A DNA stretch of 64,000 bases from JAAFHI01 sp039793685 (GCA_039793685.1 JBDRAL010000007.1:95211-159210); one strand, 5' to 3'; counted from the stretch's first letter, positions 25,477-34,559 are shown. Translations and numbers: made by a program. Notes: a model not told the origin generated them from the sequence alone.

Positions 25477-27711
25477 ATGCGGTTCAATCTGCCCACCATC
25501 GCCAAGTTTCTCGCGCTCGGCGTCTTTCTGTTTTCAGCGGTCTACCTCGTCTCGTTCCTCGTGTCGCGCGGGCGGCCGAAGCAGTTGCCGGTGAAGACGG
25601 ACAAGCCCTCGCTCAATGTGGACATCAACGCCGTCCAGAACAAATTTCGCTACGCGCAGACCGAAAAAGGCGTCAACCGGATGATTCTGACCGCCGAGAA
25701 GGACACGGCCTATACCGACGGGCGGCATGCGCTCGAAGGCGTGAAGCTGGAAACCTTCGACGAGGCGGGCAAGCCGTCCGCGACGTTGACCGCCGGGGCG
25801 TGCGATTACGATCAGCAGGGGCAGAAGGCGAATTTCAAGAACGCGGTGGTCATCACGACGACCGACGGGCTGACAGTCAAGTCCGACAAGATGGATTACG
25901 ACCAGGCGGCGGAAGTCGGCTCGACCGACGCGCCGGTGGAGTTTTCGAAGCAGACGGTGGCGGGGACCTGTACAGGCGCGCGCCTCGAATCGAAAACCGG
26001 CAAGCTCGTCATGGACCGCGCGGTGAACGTCACGGTCGGCTCGGAAAAGGGCGGCCAACCGTGGACGATCATGGGCGGGCACGGGGAATACCTTAAAACC
26101 GAGCAGCGGGTGATTCTCGTCGGCGGAGCGCGTTTGAAGAAGGGCGGCGACGAACACCGCGCCGACCGGATGACCGGATTTCTCGACGGAAACAACAAAC
26201 TTCAACGCCTCGAAGCGCGCGGCAACGCGGCGCTTTCCTCTACCGAGAAGCAGGCCCGGATGACCGCCCGCGACATGGATTTTCAGTTCGACGGACAGGG
26301 CGACGTGAAGCAGGTTACGGGTACGGGCAATGTCGAACTTCAAAACGACACGACCGCCGGGGAAAACCGCGACGTAACCGGCGACCGGGTCGAAACCACC
26401 TTTGAAAAGGTTGGAACGGCGAACGAAATCCGGACGGCGAAAGTGACCGGCAACGCGCGGTTCAAGGTCCGGGCCGCCGCGCCGGGGCCGCGCAATCCGC
26501 AGCCGGAAGACAAGGACCTCACCGCCGATACGCTGACGGTCGAATTTCAGCCGGGCGGAAAGTTCACGAAAACGGCGGTCGCCGACGGCAACGCGCTGCT
26601 CGTGATGACGCCGACGGTGGCGACGGCCAAAGCGGATAAAAAGACGATCCGCGCGCCGAGGATGGAAGCCGCGTTTTACGACGGCGAAAGCCGGATGAAG
26701 ACCTGTACCGCGACCGGCGGGACGGTGATGGAAACGACGCCCGTCGAAGCGAACTCGAAGCGCCTGCCGCGCAAGACGACGAGCGCGACCGCGACGGCGG
26801 AGTTCGACCGGGGCACGGGCGACGTGAATCAGGTCACGCAGGAAGGCGGCGTCGCGTTTGAAGAAGGTCCGCGCCACGGTACGGCGGAGCGCAGCGTCTA
26901 TTCGAAGCCGCGCGAACTCGTGCAACTGCGCGGCGGGAAGCGTCCCGCGCTGTGGGACGACGTAACCCGCGTCGAGGCGAAGGAAATCGACCTTTCGACG
27001 GCGAACACGGGCGACCACTTCGCGCGCGGCGACGTACGGGTGACCTACTACAACGGTGAAAGCACCGGCACGACCGGAACGTTCACGAAAACGAAATCGC
27101 CGGTTTTCGTGACGGCGCGCGAGGCGCAGGCCAACAACGGAACGGGTCGCGCGGTTTACACCGGCGATGCCCGCGTCTGGCAGGACGACAACTTCATCCG
27201 GGGCGACCGGATCGAGATGTTCCAGAAGGAAAAGCGGATGACGGCGACGGGCAACGTCTCGACCGCGCTCTATCAGGTCGAGCGGACCAACACCGCGAAG
27301 CGCAAGGAAGTCGTGCCGATTTTCGGGACCTCGCGCAATTTCGCCTATTCCGACACCGACCGCCGGGCGCGCTATTCGGGCGGGGTGAAACTGGTGCAGG
27401 GCGGCGACACGCTGACGGCGGAGAACACCGACATTTTTCTGGCGAAGGAAAACAGCCGGGTCACGAAAATGACCGCCGACGGCAAGGTTGAAATCATGCA
27501 GCCGGGCCGGCGCGGAACGGGCGACGCGGCGCAGTACACGGCGGCGGACGAACGCTATGTTTTAACCGGAAACATGGCCCGCGTGGAGGACGCCGAACGA
27601 GGCACCTCGACCGGCCCGCAATTGATTTTCACAAAGTCGAATGATACGGTGCGCGCCGAAGATCAGAAGAGTTCCCGACGGGTTCGAACAACCTATAAAG
27701 TCCAGCAGTAA
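25477..27711 (+). CDS. LptC-LptA fusion, lipopolysaccharide transport
   Basis: 744 residues. An N-terminal membrane anchor (IAKFLALGVFLFSAVYLVSF) is followed by an LptC-like part and then several OstA/LptA-type jellyroll repeats (LTAEKDTAYTDGRHALEGV, LTVKSDKMDYD, YTGDARVWQDDNFIRGDRIE, YVLTGNMARVED). In most Proteobacteria LptC (about 190 residues) and LptA (about 185) are separate; here one long protein could form the whole periplasmic bridge that carries lipopolysaccharide from inner to outer membrane. LptB follows 16 bases later, then rpoN and hpf, the classic gene order. GAAAGGGG lies upstream of the ATG. A long antisense frame covers it but is only a shadow. Confidence 0.88.
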   Translation: MRFNLPTIAKFLALGVFLFSAVYLVSFLVSRGRPKQLPVKTDKPSLNVDINAVQNKFRYAQTEKGVNRMILTAEKDTAYTDGRHALEGVKLETFDEAGKPSATLTAGACDYDQQGQKANFKNAVVITTTDGLTVKSDKMDYDQAAEVGSTDAPVEFSKQTVAGTCTGARLESKTGKLVMDRAVNVTVGSEKGGQPWTIMGGHGEYLKTEQRVILVGGARLKKGGDEHRADRMTGFLDGNNKLQRLEARGNAALSSTEKQARMTARDMDFQFDGQGDVKQVTGTGNVELQNDTTAGENRDVTGDRVETTFEKVGTANEIRTAKVTGNARFKVRAAAPGPRNPQPEDKDLTADTLTVEFQPGGKFTKTAVADGNALLVMTPTVATAKADKKTIRAPRMEAAFYDGESRMKTCTATGGTVMETTPVEANSKRLPRKTTSATATAEFDRGTGDVNQVTQEGGVAFEEGPRHGTAERSVYSKPRELVQLRGGKRPALWDDVTRVEAKEIDLSTANTGDHFARGDVRVTYYNGESTGTTGTFTKTKSPVFVTAREAQANNGTGRAVYTGDARVWQDDNFIRGDRIEMFQKEKRMTATGNVSTALYQVERTNTAKRKEVVPIFGTSRNFAYSDTDRRARYSGGVKLVQGGDTLTAENTDIFLAKENSRVTKMTADGKVEIMQPGRRGTGDAAQYTAADERYVLTGNMARVEDAERGTSTGPQLIFTKSNDTVRAEDQKSSRRVRTTYKVQQ

Positions 27712-27727
27712 GGCAGTTTCCGGAGAC

Positions 27728-28531
27728 ATGTCGAAAGCGTTCAGCCCCAGCGACCACGCCGCCCGTCTGCGCGTGGTTTCGTCCGAGCCGACACCGATTC
27801 CGGAGACCGCCGAGACCCTTTCGGTGGACCGGCTGCGGAAGTCCTACCGGGGACGCGAAGTCGTCTCCGACGTGTCCATCAACATCCGGCGCGGAGAAGT
27901 CGTCGGGCTGCTCGGCCCGAACGGCGCGGGGAAGACGACGACGTTTTCGATGATTGTCGGTCTGGAGCGTCCGGACGCGGGCACGATCCGGCTCGAAAAG
28001 GAAGACATCACGACGCTTCCGATGTATCTGCGGGCGCGGCGCGGCATCAGCTATCTGCCGCAGGAAGCCTCGATTTTCCGCAAGCTCACCATCGAGCAGA
28101 ACATTCTCGCGGTCCTGGAAACGCTCGGGCTGTCGTCGGCGGAGCGCCGTCGCCGCCTCGACGCCCTGCTTGAGGAACTCGACATCCGGCACGTCCGGCG
28201 GACGATGGGTTATGCCGTGTCGGGGGGCGAACGCCGCCGCACCGAGATTGCGCGCTGCCTCGTCATTGAACCGAAGTTCATTCTGCTCGACGAACCGTTC
28301 GCGGGCATCGACCCGAAAGCCGTTATCGAAATCCAGAGCATCATTTCACGCTTGAAAGCGAAGAATATCGGTGTTTTGATTACCGACCATAGCGTCCGTG
28401 AAACGCTCGCCATCACCGACCGGGCCTACATCATCAGCGAAGGCCGGCTGTTCCGGTCGGGCACGCCGGAGAGTCTCACGTCGGACGAGGAAGTCCGGCG
28501 CGTGTATCTCGGCGAAAACTTTCGAATGTAA
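27728..28531 (+). CDS. lptB: LPS export ABC transporter ATPase
   Basis: 267 residues. It powers extraction of lipopolysaccharide from the inner membrane with LptF/LptG, which are not in the window. Walker A LLGPNGAGKTTTF, Q loop YLPQEASIFRKLT, signature VSGGERRRTEIAR, Walker B FILLDEPFAGIDP and the H loop ITDHSVRETL are all intact; the SGGERRR form is typical of LptB. It has about 25 extra residues at the N terminus. The ATG at 27728 has a GGAG just upstream; the frame before it overlaps lptCA. Confidence 0.95.
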   Translation: MSKAFSPSDHAARLRVVSSEPTPIPETAETLSVDRLRKSYRGREVVSDVSINIRRGEVVGLLGPNGAGKTTTFSMIVGLERPDAGTIRLEKEDITTLPMYLRARRGISYLPQEASIFRKLTIEQNILAVLETLGLSSAERRRRLDALLEELDIRHVRRTMGYAVSGGERRRTEIARCLVIEPKFILLDEPFAGIDPKAVIEIQSIISRLKAKNIGVLITDHSVRETLAITDRAYIISEGRLFRSGTPESLTSDEEVRRVYLGENFRM

Positions 28532-28657
28532 ACCGGAAAACGCCGGCCGTCGCAGCCCCGGATTTGCACGGTCCGACGGCGTTCCTTTCTCCGTGATCAG
28601 CGCGAATGCCCGTTCCGGGGCGTCGCCGTGAATTCCAGCATTCAGTTTGTCGCCACG

Positions 28658-30250
28658 ATGAACCTCAAACCGCTTCTGTCTCCCAGAACCGAACAACGTC
28701 TCGGCATGGTGCTGACGCCCCAGATGCGTCAGCGCATCGAGATGCTGAGTCTGAATCTGACGGAGCTGGCGGAACTGACGGCGCAGGAACTGATGGCCAA
28801 CCCGGTGCTGGAGGAAACCGAGCCGCACGAACCGGCGGAGGGGCTGACCGTCACGGATGAGGCGATGGCCTACGGCGACGTCATCAGCGGCGGATCGGCG
28901 CCGGGGAGTGAAACGCCCGTCTTCGAGAATTTCGAAGCCAACGGCCTTCCGGAGCGTCCGGCGGGCGACGCGCCCGGGAACGAATTCACCGGCGGCGAAG
29001 GCGGAGAAACCGCGCCGACGGGCGAAGGCAACGAAGAGCCGGTTTCGGGCGAAGTTTCAAACGATCCCTTTTCGGAAATCGACTTCGGCAGCGCCTTCGA
29101 GCAGTACCTCGACCCCGGCTACAAGACCTACGAACACGAGGAACGCGAGGAAACATCCTTCGAAAACCTGCTCACGAAGGGGCCGACGCTCGCCGAACAC
29201 CTGCTCTGGCAACTCAATCTGACTCGGGCGACGCCGGATGTCCGCGCCGCCGCCGAGGCGGTCATCAACAGCCTCGACGACAACGGCTACCTCGCCGACC
29301 CGGTGGAGGAAATCGCGGGCATCGGCGGCTGGTCGGTGGAGACGGTCGAGACGGCGCGCGCGATCGTGCAGGTACTCGACCCGGTGGGATGCGGCTCGCG
29401 CGACATTCGCGAATGTTTTCTGGTGCAGCTCAAGTCCCGCGGCCTCGACCGGCGGCTCGCGGCGAAGCTCGTCGCGGATCATTTCGACCGGTTGCAGCAG
29501 TACCGCTGGCCCGACCTCGCCCGTGAAATCGGCATTTCCATCGAAACCATCGCGCAGGAAGTGGACATCATCCGCAAGCTCGATCCCTATCCGGGGCGGC
29601 AGTTCGCGCGCAACGAGGCGCAGCCGATTCAGCCGGAGGTTTATATCGAGAAGGTCGGCGACGAATACGTCATCCGCTTCAACGACGACGGCCTGCCGCA
29701 ACTGCGGATCAATCCGGAATACCGGCGGATTCTCGAAAATCCCGGCTCGTCGCGCGAGGAGCGCGAGTATGTGCGGGAGCGTTTCCGCGCCGCCATCGAT
29801 CTCGTCAAGAACATCGACTACCGCAAGCACACGATCTACCGCATCTGCGAGGCCATCGTGGAGCGGCAGCGGGCGTTTCTCGACCACGGCGTCGAATACA
29901 TCAAGCCGATGATGCTCAAGGACATCGCCGAGCAGATCGGCATCCACCTTTCGACCGTCAGCCGCGTCGTGAACGGCAAATTCGCCCACACGCCGCTCGG
30001 CATCATCGAACTGCGCCGCTTCTTTACCGAGGGCATGACCAACGACGACGGCGAGGAAGTCTCGACGCGCATTCTCAAGCTCAAGATCAAGAAGATGATC
30101 GAGGGCGAGGACCCGCGCAGTCCGCTCACGGACGACGAAATCGCCCAGACGCTCGGCAAGGAAGGGATGAAGATTTCGCGACGCACGATCGCGAAATACC
30201 GCGACCAGATGAACATCGCCGGATCGCGCGAGCGGCGCGTCGTTGTGTGA
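28658..30250 (+). CDS. rpoN: RNA polymerase sigma-54 factor
   Basis: 530 residues. It directs RNA polymerase to -24/-12 promoters that need an AAA activator. The activator-interacting region reads RLGMVLTPQMRQRIEMLSL and NPVLEE; an acidic linker rich in Gly and Glu (about residues 50-150) is longer than usual. Core-binding parts follow, then the helix-turn-helix (IGIHLSTVSRVVNGKFAHTP) and the RpoN box RRTIAKYRDQM near the end. The box usually reads ARRTVAKYRE, so Ser-Arg replaces Ala-Arg. GTG at 28628 would add 10 residues; the ATG at 28658 fits the family start better. It lies in the standard lptB-rpoN-hpf order. Confidence 0.95.
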   Translation: MNLKPLLSPRTEQRLGMVLTPQMRQRIEMLSLNLTELAELTAQELMANPVLEETEPHEPAEGLTVTDEAMAYGDVISGGSAPGSETPVFENFEANGLPERPAGDAPGNEFTGGEGGETAPTGEGNEEPVSGEVSNDPFSEIDFGSAFEQYLDPGYKTYEHEEREETSFENLLTKGPTLAEHLLWQLNLTRATPDVRAAAEAVINSLDDNGYLADPVEEIAGIGGWSVETVETARAIVQVLDPVGCGSRDIRECFLVQLKSRGLDRRLAAKLVADHFDRLQQYRWPDLAREIGISIETIAQEVDIIRKLDPYPGRQFARNEAQPIQPEVYIEKVGDEYVIRFNDDGLPQLRINPEYRRILENPGSSREEREYVRERFRAAIDLVKNIDYRKHTIYRICEAIVERQRAFLDHGVEYIKPMMLKDIAEQIGIHLSTVSRVVNGKFAHTPLGIIELRRFFTEGMTNDDGEEVSTRILKLKIKKMIEGEDPRSPLTDDEIAQTLGKEGMKISRRTIAKYRDQMNIAGSRERRVVV

Positions 30251-30371
30251 CGGTTTCGCCGTTTTTTCTTTCGGGCGGCCCCTTCCCGGCGATATAGACT
30301 GGAGACAGGAACTCGCAGTTTTCGGTTCCTCGTTCGACGCGGTTCACATCGAAAAACGAGGGAGAAAATAT

Positions 30372-30962
30372 ATGAAACTCGACTTTACCGGACGCCACTT
30401 CACCGTCACCCCGGCCATCAAGAAGTTCGCCAAGGAACAGATTCAGAAGATCGAAAAGATCCTCGAAGGCCGCGGTCCCGCTTCCGCGCATTTCATTCTC
30501 GCCATCGAGAAGTATCGTCACGTCGCCGAAGTCAAACTGACGCTGCGCGATACGACGCTCACCAGTCAGGCGACGACCGACGACATGTACACCGCCATCA
30601 CTCAGGCGCTCGACAAGGTCGGCCGGCAGGTCACCAAGCGCAAGGACAAGAAGGAAGACAAGAAGCGCGTCAGCGTGAAGGAAGTGGCCGCGCAGGCGGA
30701 AGCCGAACCGGCCCCGGCGAAAGGAAAGGCCAAGGCGGCGAAAGCGGCCAACGGCAAGGCCGACAAGGCTGATGCCAAGGAAGCCGCCAAGCCGCGCGTC
30801 ATTCCCACCCGCCGCTACGCCGTGAAACCGATGACGACCGACGACGCCGTGGTGAGTCTCGGCGCGGATGAACAGTTCATCGTTTTCCAGAACGTCGAAA
30901 GCAACCGCATCGGCGTGCTGTACCGCCGCAAGGACGGTAATTTCGGGCTGATTGAACCGTAG
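30372..30962 (+). CDS. hpf: Long-form ribosome hibernation promoting factor
   Basis: 196 residues. The N-terminal S30AE domain (FTGRHFTVTPAIKKFAKEQI, HVAEVKLTLRD) binds the decoding centre; the C-terminal domain (RRYAVKPMTTDDAVVSL, FQNVESNRIGVLYRR) dimerises and joins two ribosomes into 100S particles. An Ala/Lys-rich linker (AKGKAKAAKAANGKADKAD) connects them. GAGGGAG is seven bases before the ATG. It is last in the lpt-rpoN-hpf set, and a repeat hairpin begins eight bases after its stop. Confidence 0.95.
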   Translation: MKLDFTGRHFTVTPAIKKFAKEQIQKIEKILEGRGPASAHFILAIEKYRHVAEVKLTLRDTTLTSQATTDDMYTAITQALDKVGRQVTKRKDKKEDKKRVSVKEVAAQAEAEPAPAKGKAKAAKAANGKADKADAKEAAKPRVIPTRRYAVKPMTTDDAVVSLGADEQFIVFQNVESNRIGVLYRRKDGNFGLIEP

Positions 30963-30969
30963 CTTGAAA

Positions 30970-31134
30970 AGGTGTCGGGTGTCGGGTGTCGGGTGTCAGT
31001 CCCGAACCAATTTTGAATTTTGAGTTTTGAATTTTGAGTTAAAGGCTAGACTCTGGCGTAAAACTCAAAACCGAGAACTCAAAACTCAAAACCGGTTTTC
31101 ACCTGAAACCCGACACCCGAAACCCGACACCTTT
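30970..31134. repeat. Nested inverted repeats: GTGTCGGG outside, TTTTGAATTTTGAG inside
   Basis: Outer arms 30970-31000 (GGTGTCGGGTGTCGGG units) and 31100-31133; inner arms 31009-31040 and 31070-31092. The whole block can fold as one hairpin of about 160 nt between the hpf stop and the hisF start, ending eight bases before that ATG. The same two families are nested in the same way at 41599-41778. Confidence 0.88.
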
Positions 31135-31141
31135 TTCTTCC

Positions 31142-31903
31142 ATGCTTGCCAAACGCCTCATCCCCTGTCTCGACGTGGATAACGGTCGCGTCGTCAAAGG
31201 CATCAAGTTTCTCTCGCTCGTGGACGCGGGCGATCCGGTCGAACAGGCCCGCCGTTACGACGCGGAGGGCGCCGACGAACTCGTCTTTCTCGACATCACG
31301 GCGTCGTCCGACCGGCGCGAGATCGTGACAAAGATGGTCCGCGACGTTGCGGATGAAGTGTTCATCCCGTTCACCGTCGGCGGCGGCATCCGGACTGTGG
31401 ACGACATGCGCCACATCCTGCTTTCCGGCGCGGACAAGATTTCCATCAACACCTCGGCCATCCAGAATCCGAACCTCATCACCGAGGGCGCGCTCAAGTT
31501 CGGCTGTCAGTGCGTGGTCGTCGCCATCGACGCGCGGCGCGTGGCGGGGACCGACCGGTGGGAAGTTTTCACGCACGGCGGACGCACGCCCGTCGGCCTC
31601 GACGCCGTCGAGTGGGCGGTGAAGGCGCAGGAACTCGGCGCGGGCGAAATTCTTTTAACCTCGATGGATCGCGACGGGACGAAAGACGGCTACGACATTC
31701 CGCTCACCGCGCGCATCGCCGAAGCGGTGACGATTCCGGTCATCGCGTCGGGCGGCGTCGGCACGCTCGAACACATCCGCCAGGGGCTGACCGACGGCAA
31801 GGCAAGCGCGGCGCTGGCGGCGTCCATCTACCACTTCGGCGAATACACCATCGGCCAGACGAAGGACTATCTGCGGGAAAACGGCGTCCACGTCCGCAAC
31901 TGA
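31142..31903 (+). CDS. hisF: Imidazole glycerol phosphate synthase, cyclase subunit
   Basis: 253 residues, a full (beta/alpha)8 barrel. With HisH it turns PRFAR and ammonia into imidazole glycerol phosphate and AICAR in histidine synthesis. Catalytic Asp11 is in IPCLDVDNGRVVKG and the second Asp near 131 in VVVAIDARRV; phosphate sites are VGGGIRTV and ASGGVGTLEH. HisH and the other his genes are not next to it. There is no ribosome binding site: the ATG directly follows the repeat hairpin. Confidence 0.96.
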   Translation: MLAKRLIPCLDVDNGRVVKGIKFLSLVDAGDPVEQARRYDAEGADELVFLDITASSDRREIVTKMVRDVADEVFIPFTVGGGIRTVDDMRHILLSGADKISINTSAIQNPNLITEGALKFGCQCVVVAIDARRVAGTDRWEVFTHGGRTPVGLDAVEWAVKAQELGAGEILLTSMDRDGTKDGYDIPLTARIAEAVTIPVIASGGVGTLEHIRQGLTDGKASAALAASIYHFGEYTIGQTKDYLRENGVHVRN

Positions 31904-31910
31904 CGCCGGA

Positions 31911-32030
31911 TTTTTCACCACGGAGCTTTTCACCACAGAGGCACGGAGTTCACACAGAGGACCACAGAGCTTTTTCTTTCTCTGTGAACCTCTGTGACTT
32001 CTCTGCGCCTCCGTGGTGAAAAAATTTTCA
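31911..32030. repeat. Inverted CACGGAG/CACAGAG repeats after hisF
   Basis: Left arm 31911-31972 (TTTTTCACCACGGAG, then CACAGAGG units) and right arm 31976-32030 (CTCTGTG units ending CTCCGTGGTGAAAAAA). The A/T tracts at both ends make it look like a long, possibly bidirectional terminator, starting seven bases after the hisF stop. Confidence 0.85.
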
Positions 32031-32124
32031 ACCTTCGGCCTGATTGAGACGGATTGCGCGACGGGCACGCGAGGACGCACAATCGGGCGTCCGAAAATCC
32101 CTGTTGTCAGTGGAATCCGTGGCC

Positions 32125-33480
32125 ATGAACTTCAAACGCCCGTTCGTCCTGTTTCTGCTCTGTTTCCTGTCGGTCGGCGCGTTGCCGGTCGCCTTCGCGC
32201 GCGAAACGCCGAAAGCATCCGCGCCGCCGCCGATGCTCGCCAATCAGCCGCTGCCCGATTTCAAACTTCGCCGCGAACGGCTGATGGCCGCGCTGCCCGA
32301 CGGCCTCGTGGTCGCGCGGGGCGGCGTCGAGGAAAGCCTCGGCGTGAGCGACAAGTTTTTTCAGTCGGAAAACTTCTTCTATCTGACCGGCGTGGAAATT
32401 CCGGGTTCGTTCCTGATTTTGAACCCGTTCGGCGCGCCCGGTTCAAAATCGCTGCTGTTCATTCCGCGCCGCAATCCGATGACGGAACGCTGGACCGGCC
32501 CGCAACTCGGTCCCGGCGACGAGGCGGTAAAACTGTTCGGCGTGGATAAAGTGTTGCCTTCCAGCGATTTCCAGTCGACGCTGGCCGAACTCTGCCCGCC
32601 CGACGCGGTGAAGCAGGGGCGTAAAATCTACCTCGTCGAGCCGGGCGAAAATTCGTCCGACCTGCGCGACCGGAATTTTGTCGCGACCATCCGCGAGCGC
32701 GTGCCGGGGGCGAACTTCGCCGACGGACGCAACGCGGTTCACGAACTTCGCAAGGTAAAAACCGAGGGTGAAATCGCGCTGCTTCAAAAAGCCATCGACA
32801 TCACCGGCGAGGCGCAGCGGGACGCGCGCGGCACGATTGCGCCGGGTAAATTCGAATATGAACTCGAAGCCCTGATTCTCGCGGCGTTTTACCGCAACGG
32901 GGCGGAGCGAGTCGGTTTCCCCTGCATCGTCGGCTCGGGACTGAACGCGACGACGCTGCATTACAACAAGAACCGGAAGAAAATCGCGGCGGGCGATCTC
33001 GTTGTGGTGGACATCGGCGCGCAGTACAGCGGATACACCGCCGACATCACCCGCACCTACCCGGCCAACGGCAAGTTCACGCCGCGCCAGCGCGAAATCT
33101 ACAATCTGGTCCTGGCCGCGCAGGAAGCCGCCGCCAAAAGTTTCAAGCCGGGCGAAAGCCGGATGAGCGACCTCAATCTCGCGGCCCGCGACTTCATGAA
33201 AGCCAGCCCGCTGCGCGCCGGGAACAATCTGACGCTCGACAACTACTTTCTGCACGGCCTCGGCCACTTCATCGGGCTGAACGTCCATGACGTGGGCGAT
33301 TACGGCTCGCCACTGCCGGTCGGAAGCGTCATCACCATCGAGCCAGGAATCTACATCCCGGACGAAAACATCGGCGTCCGCATCGAGGACGACTACCTCG
33401 TGACCGAAAAGGGACTGGTCAAACTCTCGCGCAACATCCCGTTTCTGCCTGAGGAAATCGAGCGGATGATGAAGAAGTAG
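32125..33480 (+). CDS. Exported Xaa-Pro aminopeptidase (M24B)
   Basis: 451 residues with a signal peptide (PFVLFLLCFLSVGALPVAFA). It removes an N-terminal residue that precedes proline. The N-terminal creatinase-type domain (FFYLTGVEIPGSFLIL) is followed by the pita-bread catalytic fold with the dimetal ligands: VVDIGAQYSGYTADITRT (two Asp), LHGLGHFIGLNVHDVG (His), TIEPGIYIP (Glu) and GVRIEDDYLVTEKG (Glu). ATG at 32125 is chosen because it opens the signal peptide. The extra-cytoplasmic place suggests peptide nutrition, together with the M28 enzyme. Its stop codon begins the following repeat. Confidence 0.93.
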   Translation: MNFKRPFVLFLLCFLSVGALPVAFARETPKASAPPPMLANQPLPDFKLRRERLMAALPDGLVVARGGVEESLGVSDKFFQSENFFYLTGVEIPGSFLILNPFGAPGSKSLLFIPRRNPMTERWTGPQLGPGDEAVKLFGVDKVLPSSDFQSTLAELCPPDAVKQGRKIYLVEPGENSSDLRDRNFVATIRERVPGANFADGRNAVHELRKVKTEGEIALLQKAIDITGEAQRDARGTIAPGKFEYELEALILAAFYRNGAERVGFPCIVGSGLNATTLHYNKNRKKIAAGDLVVVDIGAQYSGYTADITRTYPANGKFTPRQREIYNLVLAAQEAAAKSFKPGESRMSDLNLAARDFMKASPLRAGNNLTLDNYFLHGLGHFIGLNVHDVGDYGSPLPVGSVITIEPGIYIPDENIGVRIEDDYLVTEKGLVKLSRNIPFLPEEIERMMKK

Positions 33481-33594
33481 TTAGCGGTCAGCAGTTAGTA
33501 GTTAGCGGTTAGCAAGAAAAGGGCAGGCGGAAGATTTTCTCCAGCCTGCTCTTTTACTAACTACTAACTGCTGACTGCTAACTACTAACTGCTA
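33478..33594. repeat. TTAG-type inverted repeats around a terminator
   Basis: Left arm 33478-33514 starts with the aminopeptidase stop; right arm 33556-33594 covers the stop of the opposite rfaE2 gene. Between them is an intrinsic terminator hairpin. The same bracketed layout occurs at 58721-58861. Confidence 0.88.
33517..33555. terminator. Bidirectional intrinsic terminator
   Basis: AAAAGGGCAGGCGGA pairs with TCCAGCCTGCTCTTTT around a seven-base loop. The A tract on one side and the T tract on the other serve both the aminopeptidase and rfaE2 transcripts. Confidence 0.85.
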
Positions 33595-34067
33595 CTGGCA
33601 ACTTGCCTGAGCAGATCGGTCGTCGAATGGTCCTTCGGATCGCCGACGATGGCGACTTCCCCGCCGTACTCTCGGACAATCGCCCGTTCCGGCACGCTGT
33701 CGGGGGTGTAGTCGGTGCCTTTCGCGTGAATGTCGGGCCGGAGCGCGCGAAGCAGGTTTTCGACGGTCAGTTCGGGAAAAATCGTCACGAAATCGACGCA
33801 GGCGAGGGCGGCGATGATTTCGGCGCGCTCGGCGTCGGGCATGACCGGGCGGGACGGCCCCTTCAGTTGTCGGACCGCGTCGTCGGCGTTGATTCCGACC
33901 ACGAGCGTATCGCCGAGCGCACGGGCGGCGGTCAGATAGCGGACGTGCCCGACGTGCAGCAGGTCGAAGCAGCCGTTCGCAAAAACGATGCGGTGTCCGG
34001 CGTCGCGACGGTGGGTAATCTCGGCGACGAGCGCCTCGCGCGAAAGAATTTTAATGTTCGGATTCAC
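33585..34067 (-). CDS. rfaE2: D-glycero-beta-D-manno-heptose 1-phosphate adenylyltransferase
   Basis: 160 residues, the stand-alone nucleotidyltransferase half of HldE. It makes ADP-heptose for the lipopolysaccharide inner core. FANGCFDLLHVGHVRYL carries the HxGH site; INADDAVRQLKGPSRPV, MPDAERAEIIAAL and KGTDYTPDSVPE follow. GTG at 34067 is set by GAAGGA eight bases upstream. The kinase half (RfaE1) is not in the window. The C terminus ASSS and its stop come from the repeat. Confidence 0.92.
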   Translation of the reverse strand: MNPNIKILSREALVAEITHRRDAGHRIVFANGCFDLLHVGHVRYLTAARALGDTLVVGINADDAVRQLKGPSRPVMPDAERAEIIAALACVDFVTIFPELTVENLLRALRPDIHAKGTDYTPDSVPERAIVREYGGEVAIVGDPKDHSTTDLLRQVASSS

Positions 34068-34259
34068 AAATCGTCCTTCAAGGCGTACAAATAGGGAACC
34101 GCGCCATCGGATTTCAGCGTTTCGCCATGAAACTTCAGTCGAAATCGTCTCGCAACCTTTCCGGGCGATTCGGCATCACGACCTTTAGAAGCGGCACGAA
34201 AAGCAGCAGAAACCATTTATAGATGCCGCGGGGAATGCACTACGCGAGGACACCGCCCG

Positions 34260-34460
34260 ATGAAACTCCGACTGACACAAGCGATTTCGAGCCTTTTGCT
34301 GGTGGCCGGTCTTTTGATCGTTCCAGTGGCCTCCTTCGCCGGGCAAAACGGAAATCCGCCCCCGAAGGACGACAAGAAGGAACCCCGTTACGTCGACAAG
34401 AAGGACAAGAAAGACCCGCCCCCTCCGCCACCAAAACCCAAGGACAAGCCCGGCCGCTGA
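34260..34460 (+). CDS. Small exported Lys/Pro-rich protein
   Basis: 66 residues. A signal peptide (SSLLLVAGLLIVPVASFAG) leaves a mature chain of about 39 residues that is almost only Lys, Asp and Pro (DKKDKKDPPPPPPKPKDKP). No fold is expected. I have an impression of similar low-complexity exported peptides in Acidobacteriota genomes, but no function is known. GAGGA lies about 12 bases before the ATG. An intrinsic terminator overlaps the last codons, so this is a one-gene transcript. Confidence 0.72.
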   Translation: MKLRLTQAISSLLLVAGLLIVPVASFAGQNGNPPPKDDKKEPRYVDKKDKKDPPPPPPKPKDKPGR

Positions 34461-34476
34461 TTCCGCCGGGCTTTTT
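34446..34476 (+). terminator. Intrinsic terminator overlapping the small exported gene
   Basis: AAGCCCGGC (34446-34454) pairs with GCCGGGCTT (34465-34473), followed by T residues. The stop codon lies in the loop, so the left stem is coding sequence. Confidence 0.85.
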
Positions 34477-34559
34477 CATATCCTCCGACTCCCAAGACTC
34501 CCCCCCGCGTGCTATAAACACGCCCCGACCTATCCTTTGAGTTTCAGGGAGCATCGCCG

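Noticed and set aside
25534..27018. A 494-codon open frame on the minus strand
   Set aside because: It lies wholly antisense to the LptC-LptA gene; in GC-rich DNA the complementary frame of a real gene is often open. Its translation is Arg-rich without domains.
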